A program made the position numbers and the translations under genes. A stretch of 64,000 nucleotides of DNA from Planctomycetales bacterium. Lineage in GTDB: Bacteria > Planctomycetota > Planctomycetia > Isosphaerales > Isosphaeraceae. Under the pieces are notes generated by a model that had not been told where the DNA came from, did no database searches, and saw only the letters and a list, made by a program, of their open reading frames with translations. The DNA is taken from contig DAIDKV010000108.1 of the NCBI GenBank assembly GCA_027449865.1, positions 1 to 64,000 of the forward strand, read 5' to 3'. Shown here in pieces: positions 18,301 to 26,669 of this stretch (positions within the stretch are counted from its first letter, which is position 1; the number at the start of each line of letters is the position of its first letter).

Positions 18301-19611
18301 CCGCCGGAGGATCGGTAGAGCAAACTCGCGGGCTGGCCTCAGATCCTCGACCATCAACGGGACGGCGTCGGGCAGGGCGGTCAGCACGGCATCGGCGAGG
18401 GCCTCTCGACGCGACCGTTCGGCGAGTTCGATCGCCGCGAGTTGGCCCCGGAAACGGACCGCCATGACCGAGGCCCCCGCGGCCATCAACGTCAGTAGAA
18501 TCAGGACCGAGGCGCCCAGTCCGGCCAGGGCCGGGTTGCGACGGGCCCATCGCCAGACCCGCTCGACCGACCCGACCGGCCGCGCCACGATCGGGCGGCC
18601 GTCGAGGAACCGGGCCAGGTCGTCACTCAGGGCCGCCGCCGAATCGTACCGCCGCGCCGGTTCCTTCTGGAGACACTTCAGCGTGATCGTCTCGACGTCG
18701 GCCGGCAGGCCAGGGATCAGTCGCGATGGCGAAGCCGGGTCGGCCGTTCGGACTTGCTCCAGCGTCTCCAGGATCGACGCCCCCCGGAACGGCGGACGGC
18801 CTGTCAGCAACTCGTAGAGAATCGCTCCGAGAGCATAGACGTCGGCCGACGGCCCCACCTCGGCGTTCTTCCCCTCGGCCTGCTCGGGCGCCATGTAGCT
18901 GGGCGATCCGAGGATGCTCTCGGTCGCGGTGAGTCCCCATCCCCCATCGACTTGCTTGGCCAGCCCGAAGTCGCTGACCTTCGGCGTCTCGTCAGCGGCG
19001 AGCAGAACATTGGCCGGTTTGAGATCGCGATGCACGATCCCCGCGCGATGCGCCTCCGCCACCCCCCTCGCCAGTGCGGCCACCAGTTCGGCGGCCCGCC
19101 TCGGCGGCCAGGGCGTCCCGTCGAGCCGACGGTCCAGGCTCCCTCCCTCGACGTACTCCAATTCAAGAAACGGCAGGCCCCCTGCGTTGCCAATGTGGCG
19201 GATCTGCACGACGTTCGGATGTTGCAGCCGAGCGATCGACTCGGCCTCGCCCAGGAACCGGACCGCGGCGACCGCGTCGGCATGCGCACCGGCCAGTATA
19301 ACCTTCAGGGCGCACGGCCGATTCAGGAGCCGCTGCCTCGCCAGGTAAACCACGCCCATCCCACCTCGCCCCAGTTCGCCCAGAACGACGTATCCAGGGA
19401 ATTCCGGCGCGACCGGGCCACGGGCATCGCCCAGCCCGGACCCGTCGCCATCGGTCGTTCGCTCCACATCCGGGCTCTCGTCCCGGGCGATCTCCATCGT
19501 CCCCGCCGAGCCGGGCTGCCAGTCATTCGTTCTGGTCAAATCCGGGACGGAAGCCGACTTCGCTTCATCGCGGCCCGAGGACATGGTCTCCGTGCGTGAG
19601 AGATTGTCCAT
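15355..19611 (-). CDS. Giant Ser/Thr kinase fused to FGE-sulfatase domain and TPRs
   Basis: 1418 aa. Hanks-type kinase at about 73-340: GRGGMG (81-86), catalytic Lys103 in ALK, HRD Asp196 and DFG Asp214, so the active site looks intact. A single membrane helix follows near 360-382 (GASVLILLTLMAAGASVMA). HEAT-like helices run to about 620. A formylglycine-generating-enzyme/sulfatase-modifying fold lies at about 635-875, with FVNGLGMTMVELPAGTMPTG and NVSFLDAILFCNWLSQQE. TPR repeats follow from about 900 to 1130, with helical repeats to the end. The FGE-fold part probably acts as a binding module rather than a sulfatase activator. A kinase-in, sensor-out topology is inferred. Its promoter is listed separately. 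Confidence 0.85.
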   Translation of the reverse strand: MDNLSRTETMSSGRDEAKSASVPDLTRTNDWQPGSAGTMEIARDESPDVERTTDGDGSGLGDARGPVAPEFPGYVVLGELGRGGMGVVYLARQRLLNRPCALKVILAGAHADAVAAVRFLGEAESIARLQHPNVVQIRHIGNAGGLPFLELEYVEGGSLDRRLDGTPWPPRRAAELVAALARGVAEAHRAGIVHRDLKPANVLLAADETPKVSDFGLAKQVDGGWGLTATESILGSPSYMAPEQAEGKNAEVGPSADVYALGAILYELLTGRPPFRGASILETLEQVRTADPASPSRLIPGLPADVETITLKCLQKEPARRYDSAAALSDDLARFLDGRPIVARPVGSVERVWRWARRNPALAGLGASVLILLTLMAAGASVMAVRFRGQLAAIELAERSRREALADAVLTALPDAVPLMVEDLRPAREFALPILRRAYQEAGADSDRRIRAAVVLTMLGEDLSLELVERVSMTPPAESRNVVQALAASRGDTVKALKEGFAAAGTPEVQARFATALLTLGQNEPARAMLALDEDQSDRAAFIHHFADWHGDLSGLADRLGASDNPAFRSGICIAVGRIAPGRLNASERRELEPILLRLHREAPDGGTHGAAGWALKRWGIEPPAIAPSQRAPAGRGWFVNGLGMTMVELPAGTMPTGRTAVLPIAMSMCELTNGQFRRFLDDPSYPKAEKPVGLSIPPELSDNLPMTNVSFLDAILFCNWLSQQERRTPCYERIADAANAWVCRFDADGYRMPDRVEYEYATRAGSATQYIVGPRSLYTTDYAHVAADIPEPVGSRCPNGWGMFDLIGNVWELVWCLQPNEAPPPIDPSTEVAGAGRPMIKGSAARGGTFQTSLSHYYVLRPEVRGDYGLHVVCGEGRLSERRGRLFEELIRTGDPGLAVCLIRAAASGGSDIGAMIARLEEAARREPGSTRVRVGLGALLVATGRPAEAIGPLREAVLLQPDLPDTQRALAEAYERVGNVRQALAAYRTLIRHGEARDSDFQDLWRIVGRAGRDDDLIGLAADLEAVAGPSQGLALTCNDAAWMLVRRPGASSEVIGLAVRLARKAAALVRGEPSGTILNTLALALYRSGDSPGAINHAEQSIRLLGDRYFAENGFVLALARWQLGERESALMAYDRSVAWMDRYAPDRKDLVSLRAEAEALLDTSRPRPDFRSTMGDLNPLNPEAIFQRVSSNAAIERWNNMARDLELAIKAGRRSFESIGQSDYYSTAWLHLATLRLHLGDEPGYRRLCRRMIAEFARSEVMNDLDKTSKAGLLRAPDSLGEANQLRDLAWSALRRSKPMDESRPWYLLAAGLGDYRTGRPRLALRTMDSCLASSSEPNITIPALAVQAMALHQLGRSSEAGARIGRARRLLRSSARTVEPYQWADRLIAQILLREAEAVVVYDPVFPADPFAP

Positions 19612-19717
19612 GATGGGTTCCCGTATTCGCGAGGACGACGATCTCGATCAAAACGCGGCGAGAAGGCTTTTGGAAACTTAATTGTTCCAGGGCGATTGGT
19701 CGAAATACGCTCGAAAT

Positions 19718-19747
19718 ACTATGAGAGACACCAGGCATACCTGTCAA
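19718..19747 (-). promoter_or_regulatory. Sigma-70-type promoter for the 1418-aa kinase
   Basis: On the minus strand a perfect -35 TTGACA (19747-19742) is followed after 18 nt by CATAGT (19723-19718), which matches TATAAT at four of six positions. It lies about 110 nt before the kinase start. Confidence 0.5.
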
Positions 19748-19809
19748 TGGCACGATCCTGATCGCGGAGGTTCGGCCGATCTCACGCTAGGGACATCTCG
19801 ATCGGCTAT

Positions 19810-19838
19810 TTGACCCCGAGACGCCGGACTGATAAACT
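19810..19838 (+). promoter_or_regulatory. Sigma-70-type promoter for rpsB operon
   Basis: TTGACC (19810-19815), a 17-nt spacer, and TAAACT (19833-19838). The start codon of rpsB is 108 nt further on, which leaves about 100 nt of leader. Confidence 0.55.
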
Positions 19839-19945
19839 ACGCTTCACGTGGAATTTCCGTCCGCTCTTCACCAGCAAGGCGGCCTCGGGTCCATCGCCCG
19901 GGGAGCTTCCGTCGGAACGGTCCCAATCCCAGACAGGAGGATTTC

Positions 19946-20959
19946 GTGTCGCTCGTTGTCAAGGATCTGATTGATGCAGGGGTTCACTACGGCCATCGCG
20001 CCAGCCGGTGGAACCCCAAGATGAAGCCGTACATCTACGGCAAGCGCAACCTGATTCACATCATCGACCTGAAGGAAACCGTCCGCGGCCTGCTCCGCGG
20101 CATCAAGTATTTTCAACGGGTCGCCTCGGGCAACGGCCTGATCCTCTTCGTGGGAACGAAGCGACAGGCGGCCGACACCATCATCGAACAATGCACCAAG
20201 TCGGGCATGCCCTACGTCACCGAGCGATGGCTGGGCGGAACGCTGACGAACTTTCGAACGATCCGAAGTCGGCTCCAGCGGCTCGAAGAGCTCGAATCGA
20301 TTCTCGACGGCGAGCAGGCGCTGAGCTACTCCAAGAAGATGATCTCGACCCTGAGCCGAGAGCGTCGGAAGATTGAGCGGAACCTCGCCGGTATCCGCCA
20401 CATGAACCGGCTCCCCGAGGCGCTCTTCGTCATCGATCCGCGGCGTGAGCACATTGCGGTCGCCGAGGCCCGGAAGCTGGGCATCAAGGTTGTGGCGCTG
20501 CTGGACACCGATTGCGATCCCGACCTGATCGACCTGCCGATCCCGGGAAATGATGATAGCATGCGGTCGATTGAGTTGGTCATTGGCCGGCTGTCCGAGG
20601 CGATCATCGAGGGGAAGGCCGCGGCGCCGCCCGAGCCCCCGCCGTCGGCCGACCGGGACCGCGACCGTGGCGACCGTGGCGACCGTGGCGACCGTGGTGA
20701 CCGCCGGCGTGGCGGGGGCCCCGGACGAGGCGAGGGCGGCCTTCGCGGACCCGTGAAGTCGCGCGAGACCGAGGCTCGCCCCGCGGCGCCCGCGCCGGTG
20801 GCTCCGACCACCCCCGCGGCGACCGCGGAACCCGCCAACGGATCTCCGGCCGAGTCGGCCCCAGCGCCGGCCGCCGAGCCGGTGGCAAGCCCGGCGGCGA
20901 CCGAGGCGACCGAGGCGTCCACGCCCTCCGCCGAGCCAACATCGGCGGAAGGATCGTAA
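19946..20959 (+). CDS. rpsB: 30S ribosomal protein S2
   Basis: Start GTG 19946, with AGGAGG 5 nt upstream. The first about 235 residues are standard S2 ([43 protein letters not shown]). The total is 337 aa, about 85-100 longer than usual. The extra part begins with a [20 protein letters not shown] repeat and continues as Ala/Pro/Thr-rich sequence. S2 binds the 30S head and recruits S1. The gene leads the cluster rpsB-tsf-pyrH-frr, a common bacterial order. The C-terminal extension looks disordered, and its basic Arg/Gly part could contact RNA; this is inference. Confidence 0.97.
   Translation: MSLVVKDLIDAGVHYGHRASRWNPKMKPYIYGKRNLIHIIDLKETVRGLLRGIKYFQRVASGNGLILFVGTKRQAADTIIEQCTKSGMPYVTERWLGGTLTNFRTIRSRLQRLEELESILDGEQALSYSKKMISTLSRERRKIERNLAGIRHMNRLPEALFVIDPRREHIAVAEARKLGIKVVALLDTDCDPDLIDLPIPGNDDSMRSIELVIGRLSEAIIEGKAAAPPEPPPSADRDRDRGDRGDRGDRGDRRRGGGPGRGEGGLRGPVKSRETEARPAAPAPVAPTTPAATAEPANGSPAESAPAPAAEPVASPAATEATEASTPSAEPTSAEGS
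20650..20703 (+). repeat. Tandem 9-bp repeat inside rpsB (Asp-Arg-Gly codons)
   Basis: GACCGTGGC is repeated almost exactly about four times in this stretch (gaccgtggcgaccgtggcga and so on), encoding DRG units of the S2 tail. Such in-frame repeats can change copy number by slippage. Confidence 0.75.
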
Positions 20960-21109
20960 GTTTCTGGTCGATCGTCGAGCGAGCGATCCGGGACCCCGAC
21001 GGCCGCCAGACCACGAACGGCCGTCGGTCCCCGATCCCGCCACCGATCCGCCGAATCCTTCCCATTGCTAGAGAATCTGTTCGACCGACGCCAGCGAGAA
21101 AGAGGAGCG

Positions 21110-21712
21110 ATGCCGATGGCCGAGATCACGGCTCAGGCTGTCAACGAGTTCCGCAAGAAGACCGGATTGGGCCTGATGGAGTGCAAGGCCCTGCTCAAGG
21201 AGGCCGACGGCGATCTCGCCAGGGCCGAGACCCTCGCCAAGGAGCGTGGCCTTAAGAAGGCCGAACTCCGCGCCGGTCGTGCCGCCAAGGCTGGCCGGAT
21301 CGAGGTCTACATCCACCACGACTCCAAGTCGGGCGTGATGGTTGAGCTGAACTGCGAGACCGACTTCGTCGCCCGCAACGACGAATTCAAACAGCTCGCC
21401 AGGGACCTCGCGCTGCACATCATGGCGGCCAACCCACAGTATGTCCGACGCGAAGAGGTTCCCGAGGAAATGGTCGCCGAGCAGAAGCGCATCTTCATGA
21501 CTCAGGTGGCCGACAAGCCCGAGAACATCCAGGAGAAGATCGCCACCGGCAAGCTCGACTCCTGGTTCAAGGAATCCGTTCTCATGGACCAGCAGTTTAT
21601 CAAGGACGAGACCAAGTCGATCAAGGACGTTATTCTGGCGGTCAATTCCCGGACCGGGGAGAACGTCTCGGTGGCCCGGTTTGCCCGGTTCGTCGTCGGC
21701 GAGGGACGCTGA
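21110..21712 (+). CDS. tsf: Elongation factor Ts
   Basis: 200 aa from ATG 21110 ([14 protein letters not shown]), with AGAGGAG just upstream. It has the N-terminal UBA-type domain (about 5-45), the TDFVARND motif (about 83-90) that contacts EF-Tu, and a C-terminal core ending in [20 protein letters not shown]-Ts exchanges GDP for GTP on EF-Tu. The short length, with only one core subdomain repeat, is typical of the compact EF-Ts of many bacteria and organelles. It lies 150 nt after rpsB. Confidence 0.97.
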   Translation: MPMAEITAQAVNEFRKKTGLGLMECKALLKEADGDLARAETLAKERGLKKAELRAGRAAKAGRIEVYIHHDSKSGVMVELNCETDFVARNDEFKQLARDLALHIMAANPQYVRREEVPEEMVAEQKRIFMTQVADKPENIQEKIATGKLDSWFKESVLMDQQFIKDETKSIKDVILAVNSRTGENVSVARFARFVVGEGR

Positions 21713-21833
21713 CGTCCCTCGGAGGTCTCTCGAGAGGCGCCCCGTTCCGCCCTGCCGTGCCGTGGCAGGGAAACGGCCGGGGCGCCCGGTGGCCTCCTTC
21801 CGCATCATCTCGCGACTCCGAGGAAACGGTCCC

Positions 21834-22595
21834 ATGGAATCGAACGTGACCTCCGGCCCGCCGCTCTTCCATCGCGTTCTGCTGAAACTCTCGGGCGAGA
21901 GTTTCTGCCGGCCCGGCGAAGGAGGCATTAGCCTGGAGGAAGTCAGCCGGATCGCCCGCCAGACAGCCCGGGTGGCCGCCCGAGGCGTGCAACTCGCGAT
22001 CGTCGTTGGCGGCGGGAACATCCTCCGGGGCGCCCAATTGAGCCGGGGCTCCGACGTGGTCAAGGAGGCCACGGCTCATTACATGGGGATGACCGCCACT
22101 GTCATCAATGGGCTCGCCCTTCAGGATGCGCTCGAAAAAGAAGGGTGCGCCACCCGCCTTCAGACCACCATCCGGATGGACGAGATCGCCGAGCCGTTCA
22201 TCAGGCGCCGGGCTCTGACCCACCTGGAGCGCGGCCGGGTGGTGATCCTCGCGACCGGGACCGGCAGCCCGTTCGTCACCACCGACACCGCCGCCGCCCT
22301 CCGCGGCAAGGAACTTGGCGCTGAAGTCCTGCTCAAGGCGACCCGGGTCGACGGCGTCTACTCGGCCGATCCCGAGAAAAACCCGCACGCCGTCCTGTAC
22401 GAACACCTGACGTATGACCAGGTTCTCCGCGATGAGCTCAAGGTGATGGACCTCACCGCAATCGGAATGTGTCTGGAAAATCACCTTCCCATCCTGGTCT
22501 TCAACTTCAAGCGTGAGGGGAACATCGAGCGGGCGATCGCCGGCGAGTCGATCGGAACGTGGGTGAGCAACAAGCCCAGGCCGAGACCCTCCTGA
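21834..22595 (+). CDS. pyrH: UMP kinase
   Basis: 253 aa from ATG 21834 (CGAGGAAA upstream). Amino-acid-kinase fold: [10 protein letters not shown] near the start, [10 protein letters not shown] (about 57-66), [11 protein letters not shown] and [15 protein letters not shown]. It phosphorylates UMP to UDP for pyrimidine nucleotide synthesis and is hexameric. Position between tsf and frr matches the conserved cluster. The first about ten residues are a short extension compared with E. coli PyrH. Confidence 0.95.
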   Translation: MESNVTSGPPLFHRVLLKLSGESFCRPGEGGISLEEVSRIARQTARVAARGVQLAIVVGGGNILRGAQLSRGSDVVKEATAHYMGMTATVINGLALQDALEKEGCATRLQTTIRMDEIAEPFIRRRALTHLERGRVVILATGTGSPFVTTDTAAALRGKELGAEVLLKATRVDGVYSADPEKNPHAVLYEHLTYDQVLRDELKVMDLTAIGMCLENHLPILVFNFKREGNIERAIAGESIGTWVSNKPRPRPS

Positions 22596-22714
22596 TCCCT
22601 TCCAGCCGGGAGAGGCGCCCGATCGCGGCAAGCCTCGGATCTTGATAGAATGGTCGATGGGCGGGGACTCGGCGTCGACGAGCTCCTCGCGGTTCGTCCC
22701 GGGAGATGGGTGCC

Positions 22715-23275
22715 ATGAGTATCGAAGAAATCGCCCTCGAAGCCGAAGAGCGGATGGAAAAGAGCCTGGCCCTTCTAGGGGACCAGTTGCGAGGGATCCG
22801 AACCGGGCGGGCGAACGTCGGACTGGTGGAGTCGGTCCGGGTCGAGTACTACGGCTCGCCGACCCCGCTCAAGCAAATGGCAAACCTCAGCACGCCCGAA
22901 CCGCAGCAGATTCTGATCCGCCCGTTCGACCCCACCGTCATCGGCGACATCGTCAAGGCCATCCAGACCAGCGACCTGGGCCTCACGCCCAACTCCGACG
23001 GCAAGGCGGTCCGGCTCAATGTCCCGCCCCTCTCCGTCGAACAGCGAAAGAAACTCTCCAACCGCGTGAAGGATCTGGCAGAAGAGGCACGTGTCGCCAT
23101 CCGAAACATCCGGCGCGATGCCAACAAGCAGGCCGACCTCGAACAGACCGAGAAGATCCTTACCGAGGACGACGTGACGACCTGCAAGGAAGAAATTCAG
23201 ACGCTGACCAAGCAGTATGAGACAAAGGTCAACGAACTGGCTGACAAGAAGTCTGCCGAGATCATGGAAGTCTGA
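22715..23275 (+). CDS. frr: Ribosome recycling factor
   Basis: 186 aa from ATG 22715, with GGGAG upstream; the in-frame ATG at 22706 overlaps that site. Family motifs are RTGRANVGLVESVRVEYYG, MANLSTPEPQQILIRPFD and the C-terminal helix rich in Glu/Lys. RRF with EF-G splits the post-termination ribosome. It is the last gene of the rpsB-tsf-pyrH-frr cluster and is followed by a hairpin at 23311-23366. Confidence 0.96.
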   Translation: MSIEEIALEAEERMEKSLALLGDQLRGIRTGRANVGLVESVRVEYYGSPTPLKQMANLSTPEPQQILIRPFDPTVIGDIVKAIQTSDLGLTPNSDGKAVRLNVPPLSVEQRKKLSNRVKDLAEEARVAIRNIRRDANKQADLEQTEKILTEDDVTTCKEEIQTLTKQYETKVNELADKKSAEIMEV

Positions 23276-23310
23276 GAAATGGCGAGAAAACCGCAATAGG
23301 GGCGGCTAAA

Positions 23311-23366
23311 TTCCAGATTTCCGATACCAAAAAAACACGATTCGATCTGGTATCGGAAGTCTGGAA
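23311..23366 (+). terminator. Hairpin after frr
   Basis: The arm 23311-23329 (TTCCAGATTTCCGATACCA) pairs with 23348-23366 with one mismatch in 19 bp; the loop is 18 nt. It lies 36 nt downstream of the frr stop and probably ends the translation operon. A U-tract is not obvious. Confidence 0.6.
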
Positions 23367-23485
23367 CGGATTTCGTTCGAAAGTTTGATACTTGCTCCAG
23401 TGTCCCTGGGGCTCCCCCTCGAACCGATCGAGGGCCGTGCGTCGATTCCTCAGTCTTGCGCGATGGATTCGGGGAGCGGCCGAAC

Positions 23486-24097
23486 ATGACTGCGGATCGA
23501 AGCCCTCAGGCCGAGGAAACGGCCTCTTTTCGCTCTCGCGAGGCGGCGAACTCCTGGCTTGAGGAACACGGCGACGCCCTGTTTCGATATGCCAGGTCGC
23601 GGGTGAGTCGTCGCGAACTGGCCGAGGATCTCGTGCAGGATACTTTCGTCGCGGCGCTCCAGTCGCGAGATCAATATCAAGGCGGTTCCTCGGTCCGTAC
23701 CTGGCTGATCGCGATCCTCCGGCACAAGATCATCGACCATCATCGCAGGGTCGCCTCGGGACGGGCCGAGCCGGCGGGACTCCTGGAGGGATCGTCGGGC
23801 GACTTCTTTGCCGACGACGATCACTGGAAACGGCCCCCGGCCTCATGGAAAACGCCCGATGACATCGTCGAGGATGGCGAATTCCGTGAAGTCCTCGATG
23901 GTTGTCTGAACCGGATGCCTCGGGCGATCGCCGCCGTCTTCCTGCTCCGCGAGATGGAGGGACTGGATACAGAGGCGTTGCGCCAACGCCTCGATATTAG
24001 CGAGGGAAACCTCCGGGTCCGGCTGCACCGCGCCCGGCTCCTGCTGCGCGAATGCCTTCAAAATCGATGGTTCGCGACGACGGGAGACACCCCATGA
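23486..24097 (+). CDS. ECF-type RNA polymerase sigma factor
   Basis: 203 aa from ATG 23486 (GGGGAG upstream). Region 2 is at about 25-90, with RELAEDLVQDTFVAAL and SVRTWLIAILRHKIID. A spacer follows, then region 4 at about 135-190 with RAIAAVFLLREMEGLDTE and NLRVRLHRAR. The linker between the two regions is acidic and Trp-rich (DDDHWKRPPASWKTP). Its stop overlaps the start of the next gene (ATGA at 24094), which encodes a small Cys-rich protein that is probably its anti-sigma factor. Confidence 0.88.
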   Translation: MTADRSPQAEETASFRSREAANSWLEEHGDALFRYARSRVSRRELAEDLVQDTFVAALQSRDQYQGGSSVRTWLIAILRHKIIDHHRRVASGRAEPAGLLEGSSGDFFADDDHWKRPPASWKTPDDIVEDGEFREVLDGCLNRMPRAIAAVFLLREMEGLDTEALRQRLDISEGNLRVRLHRARLLLRECLQNRWFATTGDTP

Positions 24098-24393
24098 GCC
24101 GACGCGGAGGTCTCCTGTGGGCCTTGACCCTCCGATGCAGGACGGCCTCGGAGTTGCTCTCCAGGGAACTCGATGAACCACTCAACAAGATGGAGTGGCT
24201 CGGTGTGCGCGGGCATCTGATCTCCTGCCGCTCTTGCCGCCGGTTCCGCCGCCAGATCCAGTGGATTCGGAAGGCGATCCGGATTCGCGGCGAATCCCAC
24301 ACCTATTCCAAAACCAAGGATGCAGCCCTCACCGAGGAAGCCCGACGCCGGATCGCTCGGGCAATCCAGGACGCAGAACCCGACTCGAAATAA
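24094..24393 (+). CDS. Small zinc-finger anti-sigma factor
   Basis: 99 aa, start overlapping the sigma-factor stop. CRTASELLSRELDEPL followed by HLISCRSC is the zf-HC2 pattern (Cys...His-x3-Cys-x2-Cys) found in zinc-binding anti-sigma domains. No membrane helix follows, so it would be a soluble regulator. Translational coupling to the ECF gene supports a role in holding that sigma factor inactive. Confidence 0.8.
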   Translation: MSRRGGLLWALTLRCRTASELLSRELDEPLNKMEWLGVRGHLISCRSCRRFRRQIQWIRKAIRIRGESHTYSKTKDAALTEEARRRIARAIQDAEPDSK

Positions 24394-24441
24394 CCCGCAC
24401 ATCTTCATTCACACATAAATATTGTCGTTTCGCATCCAAGC

Positions 24442-24483
24442 AAGCCTACCATCAGGCTTCGACACAAACAACCTTATTTGTGT
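24442..24483. terminator. Two short hairpins in an AT-rich gap between convergent genes
   Basis: AAGCCT/AGGCTT (24442-24447 and 24454-24459) and ACACAAA/TTTGTGT (24462-24468 and 24477-24483) form small stems, and the second is followed by TATATTAATT. The 165-bp gap is much richer in A+T than the rest of the window. It separates the stop at 24393 (+) from the stop at 24559 (-). Confidence 0.4.
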
Positions 24484-24558
24484 TATATTAATTAGATATT
24501 TTCCAAAATAAATTCTCCTCTCCTCTCTCCATGAGAGGTGCTTGAACGCGGAGTTTCA

Positions 24559-26376
24559 TCATCGGCGAGCCCAGGCGAGGCGTGTTCGGCGACGGGACGA
24601 AGCGGGCTGGTAGGTGCCGACGGTCCTTGCGGGGTCGTCATTGGAGGCTTTGCAGATCGGATGCGTGACCGGTACCGACGGTTGGGGATCGCTCGGCGTC
24701 GCTTGTAGTTCGACGGCCCACCAGGCACAGGCGCGGTTCGGGCCCCATTCGCTGGCCGATTGGCACTCGGCGAGAGCCTCGCCGAGCGCATTGACCGTGG
24801 GGAATCGATCGACTGGATCTTTCGCCAGGCATCGGAGGATGATCTGCTCCAGGTCGTCGGGCAGGCCGTCGCGAAGCTGTGAGGGCGGGACGACCGGCTG
24901 ACGAAGATGGGCCAACATCACGGCGATGGGACCGCCGCCCTCGAAAGGCGGGCGTCCCGTCAGGGTGAAGTACATCATCGCGCCGAGTGCGTAAATGTCG
25001 GCGCGGGCGTCGAGCGATCGGTCGCCGGTCGCCTGCTCGGGGGCCATGTACATCGGTGTCCCGCGGACCGACTCGTCGATTGTCAGTGAGGCGGCGTCGG
25101 GATCCTGCATTAGTTTCACGATTCCGAAATCGAGAACCTTGGCGACGTCGGATTCGCCCCCACGAACCGCGACCAGCACATTCGCCGGTTTCATGTCGCG
25201 GTGGACAAGCCCCAATGCGTGGGCTTCGGCCAGGCCCGAGCAGACCTGTCGAAAAAGGTAGATGGCTCTTCCGGGCGGCAGTGGTCCAGCCTTTCGCACC
25301 AGTTCCAGCAGGCTGAGGCCGCGAAGATATTCCATCACATAGTAGAAGGTGCCATCGTCAGCCCGGCCGTAATCATAGATCTCGATGATATTTGGATGGG
25401 CCAACCGAGCCGCCGATTGCACCTCCCGCTCGAAACGGGCCAGGGCGATGGGGTCGGATCCGGCGTCGGCCTTGATCCGCTTGAGGGCGCAGGGTCGCTT
25501 CAAAAGCTGGTGTTCAGCGAGGTAGACCTCACCCATTCCGCCCTCGCCCAGCTTCCGAATCAGCCGGTACTGCCCGAGCTTTCGCGCACGATGCAACTCG
25601 TTTCGTAATCCGTTGGTAAGGAACGACCCATGAATCGCCATCGCCATTCCGATGGCCTGGAACATTGGATTCACGAGCAGGTCCTCGGCCTGCATCAGTT
25701 CCTCGTGGACCGGTCCGAGATCGCTGTGGTGAAGGAGCAAGTAGCGAACAATCACCGGCCCGGCAAACATCACCACCAGCATCCGGGCCGCAACCGAAGC
25801 GCGATTGGGGATTAGGGTTCCGTAGAGGATCATCAGAACCAGGAGCTCGATCACGATGTTCTTGTCGAAGGCGAGGAAGATCGGGATCGATGAACGCCCG
25901 CGCCGGAGGAGGTCCAGCCCAACGAAGTACTCCGAGGCCATGTAGGAGAGGGTGATTCCGAGGAAGAGCCCATACTCGACCGCCCGGGTGGCGCGGCGCG
26001 AGTGAGGAATCCAGCGGGCCATTCCGACCGCAACCACGGTGGCGATCAAACAACGAAGGGCGCAGAGCATCATCCGGATCGAAAGCCGGCCCCCGTCGAC
26101 CGTGAGAGTACCCGAATTGTTGCTGAGGAAAATCCAGGTCGCAACCAGTCCGTAATTGCCCGCCAGAAACGCCGCGGTGGCACCAAGGCGACGGCGCCGG
26201 AGGACTTCGAGCTCACTGGCAAAACTGGCCACCGGACCTCGGGATTCACTGGTCGTTCGATCGACTCTCGCGGGGATGACGGCCATCGGAGTCGGCAAAG
26301 CCTGGGGGCTAGCCGGTAAACTCGGCTCGGGCGAGGGCAGCGCGGAGGGAGACAACTCGGGGGCTCGGGACGACAT
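24559..26376 (-). CDS. Ser/Thr protein kinase with N-terminal multi-pass membrane domain
   Basis: 605 aa. After a Pro/Ser-rich N-terminus, about six hydrophobic segments occupy roughly 65-250 (for example LGATAAFLAGNYGLVATWIF and NIVIELLVLMILYGTLIP). The Hanks-type kinase starts near 267 (YRLIRKLGEGGMGEVYLAE), with ALKRIKAD, VHRDMKPANVLV and LDFGIVKL, so the catalytic residues are present. A C-terminal tail of about 60 residues follows. In most bacterial kinases of this class the kinase is N-terminal and one helix follows, so here the order is reversed with a polytopic sensor-like domain first. The gene is divergent from dsbD across about 290 bp. Confidence 0.85.
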   Translation of the reverse strand: MSSRAPELSPSALPSPEPSLPASPQALPTPMAVIPARVDRTTSESRGPVASFASELEVLRRRRLGATAAFLAGNYGLVATWIFLSNNSGTLTVDGGRLSIRMMLCALRCLIATVVAVGMARWIPHSRRATRAVEYGLFLGITLSYMASEYFVGLDLLRRGRSSIPIFLAFDKNIVIELLVLMILYGTLIPNRASVAARMLVVMFAGPVIVRYLLLHHSDLGPVHEELMQAEDLLVNPMFQAIGMAMAIHGSFLTNGLRNELHRARKLGQYRLIRKLGEGGMGEVYLAEHQLLKRPCALKRIKADAGSDPIALARFEREVQSAARLAHPNIIEIYDYGRADDGTFYYVMEYLRGLSLLELVRKAGPLPPGRAIYLFRQVCSGLAEAHALGLVHRDMKPANVLVAVRGGESDVAKVLDFGIVKLMQDPDAASLTIDESVRGTPMYMAPEQATGDRSLDARADIYALGAMMYFTLTGRPPFEGGGPIAVMLAHLRQPVVPPSQLRDGLPDDLEQIILRCLAKDPVDRFPTVNALGEALAECQSASEWGPNRACAWWAVELQATPSDPQPSVPVTHPICKASNDDPARTVGTYQPASSRRRTRLAWARR

Positions 26377-26669
26377 CGGATCGCCTCTCGGTTCGATCTC
26401 AGCGTACGACGCTGCGCAGTCTAACCCGGATCGCCATGCTCACGATCGGTCCTGGGCCAGCTATCACAACCATAGTTTGGGAAAGCCCGGCAGGTGGAGA
26501 GTTCGCCCTTTTTCCATTCTGCTGGACCGCACGACCGATTCCCGGCAAGTCATCGCGCGTTGTCCGCCCGGGTCTGGACGGCTAGAATGACAGCGAATCG
26601 GGATTCCAGACCTGTTCGGGCAGATTTCGGCCTGGACTGGGAGAACTGAAAGACCTACGGGAGAGAGAC

